A DNA stretch of 64,000 bases from Polytrichum commune (Eukaryota > Streptophyta > Polytrichopsida > Polytrichales > Polytrichaceae). Under the pieces are notes generated by a model that searched no databases, had not been told where the DNA came from, and worked only from the letters and a program-made list of their open reading frames with translations. Of the stretch, positions 34,800 through 47,373 are shown piece after piece. Every line of letters starts with the position of its first letter. The stretch's first letter is position 1. The DNA is taken from positions 64,324,533 to 64,388,532 of the forward strand of contig OX485804.1 in assembly GCA_950295325.1 (NCBI GenBank), read 5' to 3'. The translations under genes were made by a program, and so were the position numbers.

Positions 34800-37207
34800 A
34801 AACCAAATTTGAAGGAGTTGGACTTGTGGATTGAGAAAGTAATTGTGATACGGTAGTAAACACGGAGGGCTCGGAGGGGACGGGTGAAAACTTTGAAGAA
34901 ATGACTCATAAGAGGAGGAAGAAGAAGATGTCTCCTAGGAGAATGAAAGGGGAGCATTGGACGAGGATGTGCTAAGTGCAATGGATGAGGAGGTCGATGG
35001 CGTGCGTAACACCTTTCTTGAGGCTTGGAGAGTACCCCTTGCTCCTGATGACCTTACATCACCCCTTGTCAAAGAGGGCGAAGAAGTGGGAGACATGCCA
35101 TTCCAATTAGCCCTTCCACCAACTAGGAGATCCGCATGTAAATTTTGGCAGACACTGGGATTGATAGTCCCACCCCTACTTCACATAGTGCCATGAGAGG
35201 TAATACGGGAATGACCATACATAGGAGACCAAGGTACATGGGTAACCACAAAGTGTTTGAACCAAGAGGAAAACCTCCTCTTGGTAGATTCTAACTTCTT
35301 AAAGCAATCATCGTATGAAATTACACGTCTTGACTCGTAACTTGAGAGACCTCAACAATCCCCTAAGTATTCTCAAACACAATAGATTCCTCAAGCTTGC
35401 CACACATAGGGTGGATGTGTTATTATTCCAAGAACACAAACTGAGAGGTAGTAAATTAAAACATCTTGGGAAAAGACTCATGCCCTGGAGCACATGATGG
35501 ATTTTGGAAGCTGAACTTGGACATAGGAATTGGCTCAAGCTAGATGGAGTAGGGAAAGGGGGCATAGGCATGCTCTTAGCCTCTAAATACATGTGACTTG
35601 TCACTGCCTCAAGGTCTATTATGAACATGGAGTTATTTAGATCAAGATAAAGGGGATAGAGGGGGAAATTTAGGAATAGCATGCATTCATGCCCCCATTA
35701 TCCCCTCCCTAAGAAGTTTGCTATGGCAAGAATTGAAAGACTATCTACCCTAAAGGTTGTAGTTGGATTGTTGGGGGGGGGGGGTAGGCTTTAATATGAC
35801 GAAGAGACTAGAGGACAAATCACAAGATTGTGGGAGAATGATCAGTGATCTAGAAAGGTTTTAGCTGGCAAGCGCTATTGGATACTCTCCAAGTACTTGA
35901 CTCTTTTAAACTCAATGAGCCCCTAAAATTCTCTTGGAATACCAACAAGCATGGTTAGAACGTACACTAGCCTAATAAGATCACATCTACACATTGAAGA
36001 ACAAAGGTGAAAATTTCACCCCTACAACCTACATCATCCATGGACATTCGTTAGGCTCAGACCACTCTCCAATCAAACTTGAGCTCATAATACGGGTAGA
36101 AAAGAGAAGACAAACACTATTCAAATGGAATGCCTCGTATCTCAAAAACTCATAGCTAATATGGCAAAATAGACATAAGTGGGCCTCACTTCCACGTGAT
36201 ATGGCCTTCTTTGCTAAATTTGGGAATAGTCAAGAATCAATAGATACTATTGCAAAGAGAAAGCACTTGAATTCAAGAAAAAAATATTTAGATGCTAGAG
36301 GGGAGCTTGAGAAGATGGCTTAAATCTTGCGGGTTAAGACATCTACAACATAGAACTACAAGGCACAGTCAATGGCTTGACGGATAAAATGAGAATGTTT
36401 AAAAATAGATATGTGAGGGGGCGGCAATTAGATCACAAGTAAAATGAAAACATGTTGGCAATAAGTGCTCTAGCCAACTTTTTTGAAACGGTGGACAAGA
36501 AAAACTCCGACTTGGCATTACCTCGCCCATTGCCCTTCACAAGTGGAGAGGATTTGTCCTAGACACTTATTGCTTCATGTGGGCCTGGGTTTGGATTTGG
36601 GCATTACAAATCCTCTTTTGAGCTTAGTGGCACATGCCACTAGCCATTCCATGAATACAACTACAAAATTAGCATCTTCGGGCATGGCATCCGTAAGAAA
36701 TACAAAATTTGGTTGGAAATTTGGCACCTTCTCTAGGGCTTTGCTCTTTGGTCCATTTGGATTGAAAGGAATGACAAAGTATTTAACCAGGAACAATGGC
36801 ATGACCACAAGATGAAATCTCTCATATGGGATGAATGCATTATCTATGGGAAAATGGCATGGGAAAAGACCCTCAAACGACTCAAAAATTGCCCTCTGGG
36901 AAGAATCTCCATAGTTGGGCAATTTGACAACTCATAGGGTGTGTGCAGTATCCTTTGTATACGCCATGGCCTTACGATCTCTTGGAACTAGCGGATCATG
37001 GCCAAAATGCCTTTAGCTTAGGGGGAGGGTGGGTAGCGAGGCGACCTTGGGTTGGGTGGCTCTTTAGCTCCATTTATTCTTTATGTGGCGGTGTGACAAA
37101 CTTGAGGGGTCCACCTACCTCTCAAGTGGGTTTGCCTTTCTCTTGGTTTTATGCACTTGGCATTGGCCATTTGGCCTTCTATAAAATTAAAAAAAAAAAA
37201 AAAAAAA
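34800..37207 (+). pseudogene. LINE (L1-type) relic with endonuclease remnants and poly(A)
   Basis: From 35315 the reading contains the start of an APE-type endonuclease: TRNLRDLNNPLSILKHNRFL, then VDVLLFQEHKL (catalytic Asn and Glu positions). Further on, in shifted frames, GHSLGSDHSPIKLEL (36042-36086) supplies the C-terminal SDH signature. The reverse transcriptase core is deleted: by 36.7 kb the text is already the C-terminal ALWSIWIERNDKVFNQEQW. The 3' tail has CACTTGGCATTGGCCATTTG then GCCTTCTATAAAATT and a 21-base A run (to about 37207). A 79-codon reading at 34957-35196 may be ORF1 residue. Multiple stops; dead. Confidence 0.82.
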
Positions 37208-38080
37208 ACAACCACATAAGTTAAGTTAAGTTAAGTTAGGTTTGAAGTAAGGTGAGTGCATTGGACACTACAATAGTGCTTTTACTCTTTAAAATATGAA
37301 GTTAACCAATAGGAACTTCCATGGCAAAATGCATCCTCCTGCGTGCCGCATGTGTTATTGTACATAAAACTAGGCTTGACCAAGACATTTTCAATCGATT
37401 TCCAGGAAGTGGGTCTTGCGCCTGTGGCGTTTGAGGGTTTGATCACACCGACCACTTCTGGCACCAGGTGTCGGCATCTCTGATTGTGATAGTGTGAAAA
37501 ATGGTAGGCAAACATCTATTTCTTAACACGATCCCCAACAATTTCACGATTGCAACCGGATGGAAACGTTGGTGTGATCGAGACGACATGAGTGAGGCTT
37601 CAAATATTTCTATTTTAAGATGCATCAAAGGCTATTTCATCCATGAAAGGAGGTTCACTCAATTGCACAAACTTAGTCTTTATTTAAATATGAAGGGTGG
37701 TGTGATCATAAATTGTTGAATGTGGCAGTTGGAGGAGGCGAGTCATGTGTTCCCTACACACACACTCAGGAATAAACAAGTATGGTATTTAACACCAAAG
37801 TGACATCTAATCAATATCATTGTGTGCCTCAGAACATCAACCCTTCCCATGACTCCACTACCATTTATTACGTCATTTCATAGAGCATTAATTCATCTTG
37901 AGAATTTGGCATTGGGAATTCGGGCTGAGACTCACACCACTCACAAATCAACCAAAACTAGATTAGGTAAGTTAGAAGTATACTTACTTGGGTCCGGCCA
38001 TGCTAAGGAGTGCTATAGAAAAGTGTTGGCTTAACTCTTGTCGGCTTTTATTTGTCTTGGTCATAGTGACAATTAACATA
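37208..38080. other. Intergenic DNA with family H copy
   Basis: (AGTTA)n-like run at 37216-37237. The segment 37430-37580 is the family H repeat (TTTGATCACACCGACCACTT, then CTGGCACCAGGTGTCGGC, then AACATCTATTTCTTAACACG). A looser H copy lies at 42830-42950. Nothing coding. Confidence 0.5.
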
Positions 38081-38081
38081 G

Positions 38082-38434
38082 TAGAGGCACATAACTAACG
38101 TAACCACACTTTTTATGTTCTTTAGTGTCTTGTACACTAGTTGCAAAGCGCCTAAACTAGATGTCTAGAGGTCTCAAAGGTGTCATGTCCGCTAATTGCC
38201 TATGCCTATACTATTCGTCAACATAAGTGAAAACTTAATTAAATTTTGGCTTTTACCATAGTACATTGGGGTACTTGAGATGATAATTTTGCATTTTAGT
38301 ATGCAAGGGGAAGATATTATTGAATATATTAATGGCAAGTGTTGATTGTGTGCACTTCAGTCAATTTGTAGACCACTGTGTAGCATATGCATGCACCTCA
38401 CATCACTTTTGAAGATACTCTTGCCAATATATTA
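38082..38434 (-). mobile_element. Family A MITE, truncated by family C insertion
   Basis: Follows the family A order in reverse: TATGTTCTTTAGTGTC, AAGCGCCTAAACTAGATGTC, CTAGAGGTCTCAAAGGTGTC, CATTGGGGTACTTGAGATGA, GCACCTCACATCACTTTTGA. It stops abruptly at the TTA (38432-38434) where a family C MITE begins. The rest of the element is not found on the other side. Confidence 0.75.
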
Positions 38435-38777
38435 GGGCCACTTCACATACGAGACCGAAGGCCCGTGACCATTACATTCTAAGATCGATTGTTGGTCAAA
38501 AAGACCGAGACCGTTCAAGTTTACTTCACACTAGAACGTGAAGGCCTAAGGGCCCAAAGAAATTATCATGGATGAAAAGTCTACATGGATTCCTACATGG
38601 CACACTATAAATTTTGTTTCTTGGTCTGCCAAAATGTGCGTCAAGCCCGCCTCCAAGAAGTAACCCTGACACAAAATTCCGGCAGACCAAGTCAATCGTA
38701 TGGCCTTTGGATGAGAATCAAGGGTCCGTGTGATTACAATGTCAAGACCTTTGGCTCATGGGTGAAGTGTAGTCCAA
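38435..38777 (+). mobile_element. Family C Harbinger-type MITE, copy 3
   Basis: The left end GGGCCACTTCACATACGAG follows TTA (38432-38434). The right end (GGGTGAAGTGTAGTCCAA) is degraded and is followed by TTA (38778-38780). It is shorter (343 bp) than copies 1 and 2 through internal deletion, but keeps CTACATGGATTCCTACATGG and the matching subterminal GTGACCAT. Confidence 0.7.
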
Positions 38778-38969
38778 TTAGGTGTAACTCCTCCTCTCAT
38801 GGTGTGTGCGAGAGAGATTATTTTATCCTTAGCTTAATGCTAGTTCTAACCAAGCCCAATGCGATCGCATAATCCTAGTTAACTTAATGTCACTTACCAC
38901 TAAGCAATGGTGCAATGGGGGCCTACTTTAGTTTCCTTTAACTAATGCTAAGTCAACCTTACCAATGCT

Positions 38970-39235
38970 AGCTCTAGTCAAGCCTGGTGCGGCTCCAAAA
39001 CTCTAGTTAATGGGTAGTAAACCTTAACATAAGTAGCCTTTAACCGGCAGTGCAGCTGGGGTTTTACATACACTTTATGTGGACCATTGTGAGAAGATGG
39101 ACGGCAAACTATGGGTGGAAGTGAGGTGTTCATCCTCCTCGACTTGCTTACTCAACATAATAGAATGAAATGAGGGGATGCCATTATGGATGAAAGCCCT
39201 CATAAAACCCATGCCGGTTGTAGTCACCAACAACG
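38970..39235 (+). repeat. Direct duplication P, unit 1
   Basis: Matches 40230-40500 in the same orientation. Shared order: CTCTAGTTAATGG / CTCGTTAAACGG, AGTAGCC / ACTAGCCCC, GAGAAGATGGA then GGCAAACTATGGGTGG, TTCATCCTCCTC, AAATGAGGGGATG, TGGATGAAAGC, then GCCGGTTGTAGT. No coding potential was recognised. Confidence 0.75.
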
Positions 39236-39239
39236 AAAA

Positions 39240-42200
39240 ATTTGTGTAGAATAGAGGAGGTATTTTTTTCATGTGTAACATATTTGTTATACATGGAGGG
39301 GTGGTATTTTCTTTTGGTCTATGACCGGAAGACGATTCCAACTGCAGGAACAAGCATGCCCCTCCCATGCATGCAAGTGGGAACTGTATAAGGCGAGCAT
39401 GTATGTTTCTACTTTTAGAAATAATACAACGGTCTCAAAATGGGTGCACTAAAATGGGCTCTATGAGTGATGATGAGTGTCCCGCTCTACTAGACCTATC
39501 CAATCAACCTTCTAATTTGAATGACCACATTGATCCCCACTTCCAAGGCGTCTTCAGCATAATCTCCACATTTGGCTTTCATTTTGATTTGCCGCTTAGC
39601 TACAACCTTGACGTATACTCCTGTCCGTATGTACATGCTAGGAGTTTGAGGTATTTGGGGAATCTCATCCATTTGGAAGGTGATAATGGAGTAATTTATT
39701 CAATATTTATAATTAGGTAATTTGCCTGAGTAAAAAGCAAACCATTCGCAAAGGCAACCTAATTCCACAACCTAATAACATAAGGTATGTTGCCCTATTA
39801 TAGGGAAGTGTGTCTTGAGCAATTCCAACATTTAAAGAATTATATGTTTTTTCAAGAAAAAAATTAATAGTAAATCAATAATACAAGTTTTTATCTCCAA
39901 TTTATTAATCTATGGAGTTCGTATTTGCACTAGACCCCTTCACCTCGGTCATAATGGGTGGGGTCCCAACTCAAAGAAAGTGGGTGTCTAGCACTAACCA
40001 ATATGACCCTATTTACCATCAATTATATCCACATCTTCACACGAGCTTTATACTCAAGAAGAGATTCAACATAACTCACGATCATTACTGTAAAATGAGA
40101 AATCCACTGTATTTTCTTTAATTTCAACATATTTTTGTTGAATGATATAGTCACTGAGCTGGTGTCCATCGCGCAGGCCATTGCTGGTTCAAGTACATAG
40201 ATGCAGATTCTAGAGTACACAAATACATAACCCTAGCTAAGCCCAATGCGGCCACAAAAGTCTCGTTAAACGGCTAGTTAACTCAACATAACTAGCCCCT
40301 AACCAACCACAGCTTATTTGGACTAGTTATTTGTGAGAAGATGGATGGCGGCAAACTATGGGTGGCAATGAGTCATTCATTCATCCATCCTCCTCAACTT
40401 TGCTTATTCGATTTAATAGCACAAATGAGGGGATGACATTCATCACACGTTGGATGAAAGCGCTCACATAAAACCTATGGCGGTTGTAGTTATCGGAGAC
40501 GAGTCATGTGTGTGAAGCAGAGGAGGTCCTTTTCAAAGGCGGTCATGTGCAGCATATTCAAGTACATAGATGCAGAGTAAGAAAAAAACACTTAAGGGCG
40601 GATGTGATAATTTTTAAGGCGACGAAAAGGACCGCAATTGACACACCTACTATACGTGATAAGTACTTGCTCTGAATTTGGTAGTAAAAGAACGGCCCTT
40701 GCTTTTCGTAAGAGTAAAAGTCTCCATGTACTTTACACTAGTGGTGGCCCGCACCGGGCACCGGCTTGTTAGTGACTATATTGTTCCCAAAAGAAAAGAT
40801 GGAATTAGCCACACGAATATTTTTTTAATTCAATTTATATACATCAAAATTCACACAAATGAAATACATTTGAATGTAATGGGTTTTTTTCATTGTACAT
40901 TTATGATTATCAATGATCTTAAATCTTACTTCTTTTCTGGAGACATTTGCAACTTTCGTCGATTTCGTTGTCGAATTTCTCCATGTGCCATTTGTTTTCC
41001 ATTTGTAGGGTTTCACATGAGTATGTTCAAGAACTCAAGTGTAATAGTAATTCTAGTCCTCACCATAGAAATTTGTAGTTTGTAGGGTTTAGCAAGCTAC
41101 ACACTTAAGCTCCAAGTCTCTAGACATCTACAACTTTCACTGAAATCACACTCTCCAATTTTTCACATATCGGTTTGCATCTGCAAAGTTCCACACTGTA
41201 TATATAAAGCTCTAGATTTCAAGTATAGAAACTTCGTAAGTCGCAGTCAAAATCCTTCGCATGCCGTTTGCTTAGTGCATCTATAGGGTTTTACATATTA
41301 AGCTCCAAATCTTCAAGAGTATAGTTAGTTTTTTTTTCAATCTTAAGTTCATTACTACATGGGAATATCTCGAGGAATATAATAAGTATTTCAAACTTAA
41401 GTTCACTACATGGGATGGGTGGGATTCTTTTTCCATGGCTAAACTACCAAGCACAATTTTCTTTATTAATTAAATAAATGAACATAAAAATAAACAAATT
41501 AAAAAGTTAATGTGGTGGATATTTCATCAACTGCAACAAATAGTAACCAATGTGCCATATTGTTAAGCACTTTGACGTCAAACTTTGTAACATCCACTCA
41601 CTTAAAATGATCAATAAGTGTCGAACTCAAGCTACATCTCATTACTACATGAGAAGGGCAAGGTTTTTTTTTTGGATCATCTCTTGGTCATATATGAGAA
41701 GTACCGCCCTTCCATGTATAATAGATTATTTTTTCAGTCCACCATATTTTCTCAAATTCAAGCCAACATGAGCAGGTTTAATATAAGTAAACATGACAAC
41801 ACAAAGTCAAGTGCTTCGCACTACTAGGAAGTGTGGTCTTTGAACAAACTTCCCATCTAACATGGATGGCCATCAACATAGGGCCCCGTTGACAATTGTC
41901 GAACCGGATCTACAATGATCATAGATTGCATTCAATTCTTGTCAATGGGGTTATGTGTGATGATTGCATGTGTCAAATGCCAAGTGTGTTATGGGACCAA
42001 GTTTCCTAATACTATCACTACAAGGATCATGGCTCACAAGTTGTTGCCATTGCTTCCTTGTCCAACAAATACTTGGCTTTTGTTGTAAGAGGGAGTCCTA
42101 ATATGAGACATGTAAATTGTTTGTTTGTTTATTTTGAAGTGAACACTAGAAGCATTTTTTCCTTCTTCGTGATGTGGTCATTTTACCATGTGAAGTACGG

Positions 42201-44300
42201 GGAAGGAAACGCCGCTTTGCAAGTGAACTTGGGCATGTGGATTGTTGGTTGTAGTGAATAAGGAAAATGATTCCCAAGCAAATTTTCACTGCAATATTTA
42301 TATGCTTGAGAACGGAAAGTGGTTGCCAAGTATGTTAGTTACTGCAACACTTAGATGCTTGAAAAATGGAAGGTTCTTGTGCTCATACATATACACTAAA
42401 GCAACCTTCTTCAAAGTTGACTTCCCCTTTGCACTTGTGCATTCACAAGTTTGTGCTTGAGCCACGTGATTGGGGAACACTTTATGACGTAGATTCCTTG
42501 TTTCTCTTCCTTGTGCTAATTTTTTTTGCATGAATCAAGTTTCGATAGGGGGCCCAACAAACATATACATGGCCAATAACATTTGCAATAAGTTGCTAAG
42601 TTACTACAAATCCCATATTGAATTCTCGTAGAGGAAGTATGTGTGGGAGAACACAAATTGATGGCTAGGGTTCGTGGTGTCTATGTAAACTCGTCCACTT
42701 GCAAATTCAAGACACAATGAACTGTTGTGATTGTTTTTAGATGCTTTGACTCCAAAAATGACACCAAAGACCCATACAAGTCCGAAAATTCTTGGTTGAA
42801 ACGAACCGACCCTGAACATGTGGGATGGGTTGATCACACCAACCACTTCTGGCACCATTTGTCAACATCCCCGGCCGTAATAGTGTGAAAAGTGATGGCC
42901 CAACATCTATTACTCAACATAATCCCTAGCAATTTCACGACTGAACACCAAACATAAAATTCAGTGTGATTGAGGCAGGAGACTTGTTATACTAGACCCC
43001 CTCCATCCATGATGGATGAGTTTACATAGACACCACGAACCCCAAGCCCAAAATTGAAGGTATATAGCCGGGTAGGGGTGATGTGGCAGCCTGAGGTTGC
43101 ATGCAACCTGCAAGCTCCCTAACACCTTATCGAGGAAACACACCCGCATCTACCACACATAAGCTTAAAAAATTGCATTCTCGATTCTAGGAATTTGAAA
43201 CGAGTTTGAGCTCTTTGAATATCCCTTTTCCCAACTCTATGATTTGACACATACTCATAACTTAGGATTAAGAAGCTTAATGATGTGAAATATGAGTTTT
43301 GAATGCTCAATACATGCAAGTAGGGAGGATTTAGGTGATGATGTTTGTACATTTCAGAAACAGGGTGGAAAGCTACCATGGAACTACAAACACGACATTG
43401 ATTGTTCGTTTCTTTCATTCCACATAATTTTGAGGACGTTATGAATATGTGACATTGAGTGAAATGATATGATCTTTGAATGCTCATTATGCAAAAACTT
43501 GAAGTCAGGCGACCATTTTTTGAGCTTTTCGGATAGCTCGTCAAAGGTATATAAGACTAAGAGTGTCATTGCCTTGTTTGTTTTTAAATCGTCTAAAAAC
43601 AAACTGAGTACTTTATGAGAGTTACAATGTTTCTTTATGATGCTTCATTGTAGTCATGTCATGAACCTGCGTTATAAGTTATAATGGCACCTCAAGTTGT
43701 CTTAAGTACTCATACTTCCATTTTGAGCTTTAGAGTACTGAGTGCACAAAGATTGTGTAGTGCAATTCCATTTCACACTCATGTGTTGGGTTGTGTCACA
43801 AAAGGGTGACTCTTCTTTAGTAACCCTTATTACATATCCTAAGCAATCCACAAGTCGTTGCAAGTTCGACAAGGTGACCCTCAACAAGAAAAACCTTATC
43901 ACAATGGTGTTTTTATTATTATTGTTAAGAACTCAAATTCAATTTTGTACATTTGTATATGGAGAGAGAGAGGTAGCTTCTTGTTTGTCATCTTCTATTT
44001 CTTGGGATTTGCCTCACTTACACCAAATTTTTTTCAAGATTGCACTATCAACATATTTCTTACAGACCCTATCGTCTAGATCTCTAATATATTACTTTGT
44101 AATAGAAAACCCACAATGCAATGTTAGACAAAAGTAAATGGTGGTATGAAGTTCATAGTTCTCAATCACTCCCCTTTGCATTCTGAAATTTATAATCCTA
44201 GCCAATGTAATTCAAACCATTTGTTTTGTAATATATCGGGTTTTAAAATCCAGTTCCTAGGACAAAAGCAAATGGATGAAACAAAGAGAGACTTATTTCT
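39240..44300. other. Unassigned intergenic DNA with duplication P unit 2
   Basis: Unit 2 of duplication P is at 40230-40500. A family H copy is at 42830-42950. The phrase GTGTCAAATGCCAAGTGTGT (about 41969) is echoed at 45014 and 45296 (TGTCAAATGGGAAGTGTGC), marking another old dispersed repeat. The longest ORFs (39367-39720, 40678-41085, 43119-43544, 43742-44137) lack recognisable motifs and overlap on opposite strands. Confidence 0.45.
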
Positions 44301-44304
44301 ACCT

Positions 44305-44383
44305 AGTTATGTGTTTTGTAGAAATCAAATAACTTTGATTTCTACAAAGCACATAACTTTGATTTCTACAAAGTTATGTGCTT
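44305..44383. repeat. Interleaved quasi-palindrome (template-switch-like)
   Basis: Two perfect 15-bp inverted repeats overlap. TTTGTAGAAATCAAA (44315-44329) pairs with TTTGATTTCTACAAA (44334-44348). AAGCACATAACTTTG (44347-44361) pairs with CAAAGTTATGTGCTT (44369-44383). The first pairing extends outward to AGTTATGTG at 44305. One short sequence is thus present three times in alternating orientation. Confidence 0.85.
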
Positions 44384-45055
44384 CGTGTGTGGGAAAGACA
44401 CACATGTTGTTAGTCAAAGTGAAGATTCTCTATCTTATTGAATGATCATATATGTATTGCCTCCCTCATAAATGTCGATATTTTAACCCATGTTAATCAA
44501 CAAGGTTTGAGCATATAGTTCAATCTTTGTTGAACTTATGTATGTGTAGTGTCCATTCTTAGATCCACAATGAACCACACACTACTCAAATATAGGTGTC
44601 CATTCAAGATGAGTAAACCAAATTAGGCCCATTCACCTTAGTAAGAAACACCTAGAACGCACTTCCCATTTGGCATGGGCAACTTTTAAGCACGTGACTG
44701 AGATGTCTAGAGTCGCGTTGCATCTATAGACGATTAAGATTCCCCTCAACACAAGTCATCTCGGTGGATTTTGTTTCTTAACACCACCCATCATGGCTAT
44801 GGTTAAAATTGGCCCCTACACATATGTTTTCGATTCGTCTTGAATCAACATCCATACACTAACCCGGGGTCTATGGTGCCAATTCAAGTGGTGATTTGGT
44901 TTAAAACAACAATCTTGGGGCGCTCTACATAGTAGACAACATTTTTCACCCTCCATGTTGGTGCATGTTGTGAATGTTTACCCCATCTTGGTGGTGTGGT
45001 ACTAATTGCTTGTGTCAAATGGGAAGTGTGCTCTAGGACCTTGTTTCCTACTAGT

Positions 45056-45200
45056 GAGGGAAAGGAAGGAGCGGGAAGAGAAGGGAAGAGGGTCATCAAA
45101 GCAAGTAAAAGGCAACAAAGGAGTTAAAAACATGACACATTGCAAAGGGGACAACCGCAAGCAAGCATACGGACAATCATCTTCATATTCTTCCTTATTA
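45056..45200 (+). repeat. Partial copy of ERF upstream region
   Basis: This segment matches 46510-46690 in the same orientation and order. Here: GGGAAGAGAAGGGAAGAGGG, TCATCAAAGCAAG, GGAGTTAAAAACATGACACA, TTGCAAAGGGGACAACCGCA. There: the purine run, CCATGAAAGCGAG, GGAGTTAAAAAAAGGACGCA, CTGCAAAGGGAAGGGGGCAA, then CGGCAGGCAAGCAGGCAGCC. The copy has drifted towards A/T relative to the one near the gene. Confidence 0.75.
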
Positions 45201-45299
45201 GCGTGGTTTACTAGAATAATCCCAAGACTCTACACAATATCCAACATTTTCAGCCTCCCCCCTTGATAGGTTTTATGAATGTTTACTCGTTTTGGTTGT

Positions 45300-45640
45300 G
45301 TCAAATGGGAAGTGTGCACTAGGACCATCTTAACTTATGATGGATGAGTCGACAAGTACACTCATCCCAACTTACTATTATGTAATGAAATACTTACATA
45401 GTTGATATGCATATTATGCATCCTAACATTTTTTAATGAAATATTGGCATGGATGATTGGAATTTGGATGAGAAATCTCTTAGTAAGAGACAATAATCAC
45501 AACATTGTCAATATGTAATGTCCAATTTTGTTAACAAGAAGCGACGAGTGACATTCGGTTCATATACAATGTTGGTGACACTACATGGGCAATTTACAAT
45601 TACCGTAGGTTGATAGCATGTTGGGCATAAAATGCCCAAT
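45300..45640 (+). repeat. Dispersed repeat family I, copy 2
   Basis: Shares GGATGATTGGAATTTGGATG, GAGAAATCTCTTAGTAAGAG, CATTGTCAATATGTAATGTC and GGTGACACTA with 1180-1465. The end (ACACTACATGGGC) is also shared with the inverted copy at 63820-64000. Confidence 0.65.
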
Positions 45641-45701
45641 ACTTATTTCATTTCCAAAAAAGGGCTTAGACGGTCTGTATAAAAATTTAAGAAAAAATAG
45701 G

Positions 45702-45708
<7 letters not shown>

Positions 45709-45736
<28 letters not shown>
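45709..45736 (+). repeat. (CA)n microsatellite
   Basis: An uninterrupted CA run of 28 bp. Confidence 0.95.
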
Positions 45737-45737
<1 letters not shown>

Positions 45738-46149
45738 CCTTCATACAAATACATGCAATGTATCTTAATTTCCAATCATTAATGGCAGCAAATACACGAT
45801 GTTAAACCTTTAGGGTCTAGGTTAAGCCGTCTTAGTGTGTTAATAAGGGCCATGGAGAAGCTTTTTGCGTCGTATTATGCTCACGTTCGGTCGAGGTTGT
45901 TTCAGAATCTGCAAGCATGGGGCACATGCAAGCCACTCATATTTTCCCATCCCATTAACCAGGACGAGACATTATAGAATGTTGGAAGTGAAATTGAAGT
46001 CATGTATGCCCACATTGAGAGAGATGCCACCAAATTTCCTAGTATTTAGACATTTCGATGGTTGACTTGTCCATTCATCTCAACCAATTAACTCAATAAT
46101 TTCCAAAAAGAAAAGGCTTGATTATCATCATCCCAACCTGCCATCAGCC

Positions 46150-46378
46150 CAATGATCGGGGAGATTTTCGGGCATAATCGGTCGAGATCCTAGTGTTGGC
46201 AAGTCCAACCAGTTACATGTTGACATCCTTCACGTTTCCTTTATCAAATTGGGGTAATATTCTCTAAATTCCTCTAAAACGATCAGTAATTCTCCTGCAG
46301 TCTTGAACTTCACCCGGTTATTTCTCAAACTCAACCACCAGTTCACCTATAACTAACTGCCGGTCCCCCCAATCACAG
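46150..46378 (+). mobile_element. hAT-like MITE, copy 1 (perfect 8-bp TSD)
   Basis: A 229-bp element between perfect 8-bp target duplications CATCAGCC (46142-46149 and 46379-46386). The left end is CAATGATCGGGGAGATTTT; the right end as complement is CTGTGATTGGGG. The interior has CCTAGTGTTGGCAAGTCCAA, TTCCTCTAAAACGATCAG and TAACTAACTGCCGGT, all shared with three other copies. Eight-base duplications and C-A-rule ends are the marks of hAT elements. It is non-coding. It lies about 1.2 kb upstream of the putative ERF promoter. Confidence 0.88.
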
Positions 46379-46452
46379 CATCAGCCTACAGCAATGTGTA
46401 GTGAGCAAGAAAAACCAGCCTCGGTGACACTAAATACTAGCGCAAGAGAGGC

Positions 46453-46456
<4 letters not shown>

Positions 46457-46484
<28 letters not shown>
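46457..46484 (+). repeat. (AG)n microsatellite
   Basis: AG run upstream of the ERF gene; interrupted AG text continues to about 46496. Purine-rich GGAAGGG text follows at 46535-46582. Confidence 0.9.
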
Positions 46485-46724
46485 CAAGAGAGAGCGCGTG
46501 TAGTACACAAACAACGGTGAGGGGAGGGAAAGGAGCTTGGAAGGGAAGGGAAGGGGAAGGGGAAGGGAAGGGGAAGGGAAGGGGGCCATGAAAGCGAGCA
46601 GAGGGGGAGGGGAGGAGTTAAAAAAAGGACGCACTGCAAAGGGAAGGGGGCAACGGCAGGCAAGCAGGCAGCCATCTTTTTCTCCCTTGTCCCACGAGCC
46701 TTCAACATCGGCCCCCTACGACCC

Positions 46725-46797
46725 CCACCCCACCCCACCCCTACCCTACTCTACTACCCTACGCTACTATCCTACCCTACCCTACCCTACCCTACGC
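46725..46797 (+). repeat. CCCTA/CCCCAC pentamer run
   Basis: Degenerate CCCCA repeats pass into CCCTA repeats (46761-46796 mostly perfect). The unit differs from the usual plant telomere unit CCCTAAA by two bases, so this is a microsatellite rather than a telomere remnant. Confidence 0.85.
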
Positions 46798-46937
46798 CCC
46801 TCCCTCCGTTTACCTAGGAGGACCCCACCCCTAGGCTAGGCGAGGAGGATAGGCTAGGCGAGGCTAGAGCGGCCCACCTGTAGGCGGCAGGGGGGGGGGG
46901 AGTGTAGTACAGACTCGTCGGCCAGCCCATTCCCAGC

Positions 46938-46944
46938 AGCCGCC
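46938..46944 (+). promoter_or_regulatory. GCC box (AGCCGCC) upstream of ERF gene
   Basis: A perfect AGCCGCC about 430 bp upstream of the TATA-like box. A second GCCGCC core is at about 46997. This is the site bound by ERF-subfamily AP2 proteins, the class encoded downstream, so feedback by the gene's own product or a relative is possible. In GC-rich DNA a 7-mer can occur by chance. Confidence 0.4.
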
Positions 46945-47373
46945 ACGGCGGGGTTAGAAGTTCACCCAGGTGGGTTAGCTTTTAACTCGGGTGGGCCGCC
47001 GGCGGGCAGACAGGGGGTCGGCGTGATCTCTGTGGGGCCGGCACGCCAACGCCGGCGGCAAGCCTGCGGCTGGCTGGGTAAGTAAGTAAGGAAGTCGCAA
47101 AAGTAAACCCACCATGGCGTTACCCCCCCCCGGCCGCGCCCCCGCGCGCGCTTCCTTGCTTCCCCACCCGAGTGTCGTCGTCAGGGGACGGGTTGGCGCT
47201 GACCTGACCCGTGCTGCAGCGGGGCTGGGCCCGTGCGGCAGGCCTGCTCCCCTCCAGGCTCCCGCCCCCCCCCCCCCAGCCCCCCCCCGCGCGGCTTTCG
47301 TCGTCCCTTAAGCGCCCTGGACGCCCGGCTTCCCTCCGCATTCTTCCACACCCCACCGCCTCTGCCTGCCCCC

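Noticed and set aside
46725-46797. CCCTA run as telomere remnant
   Set aside because: The unit is five bases, not the plant seven-base unit, and it grades into CCCCA repeats: a microsatellite.
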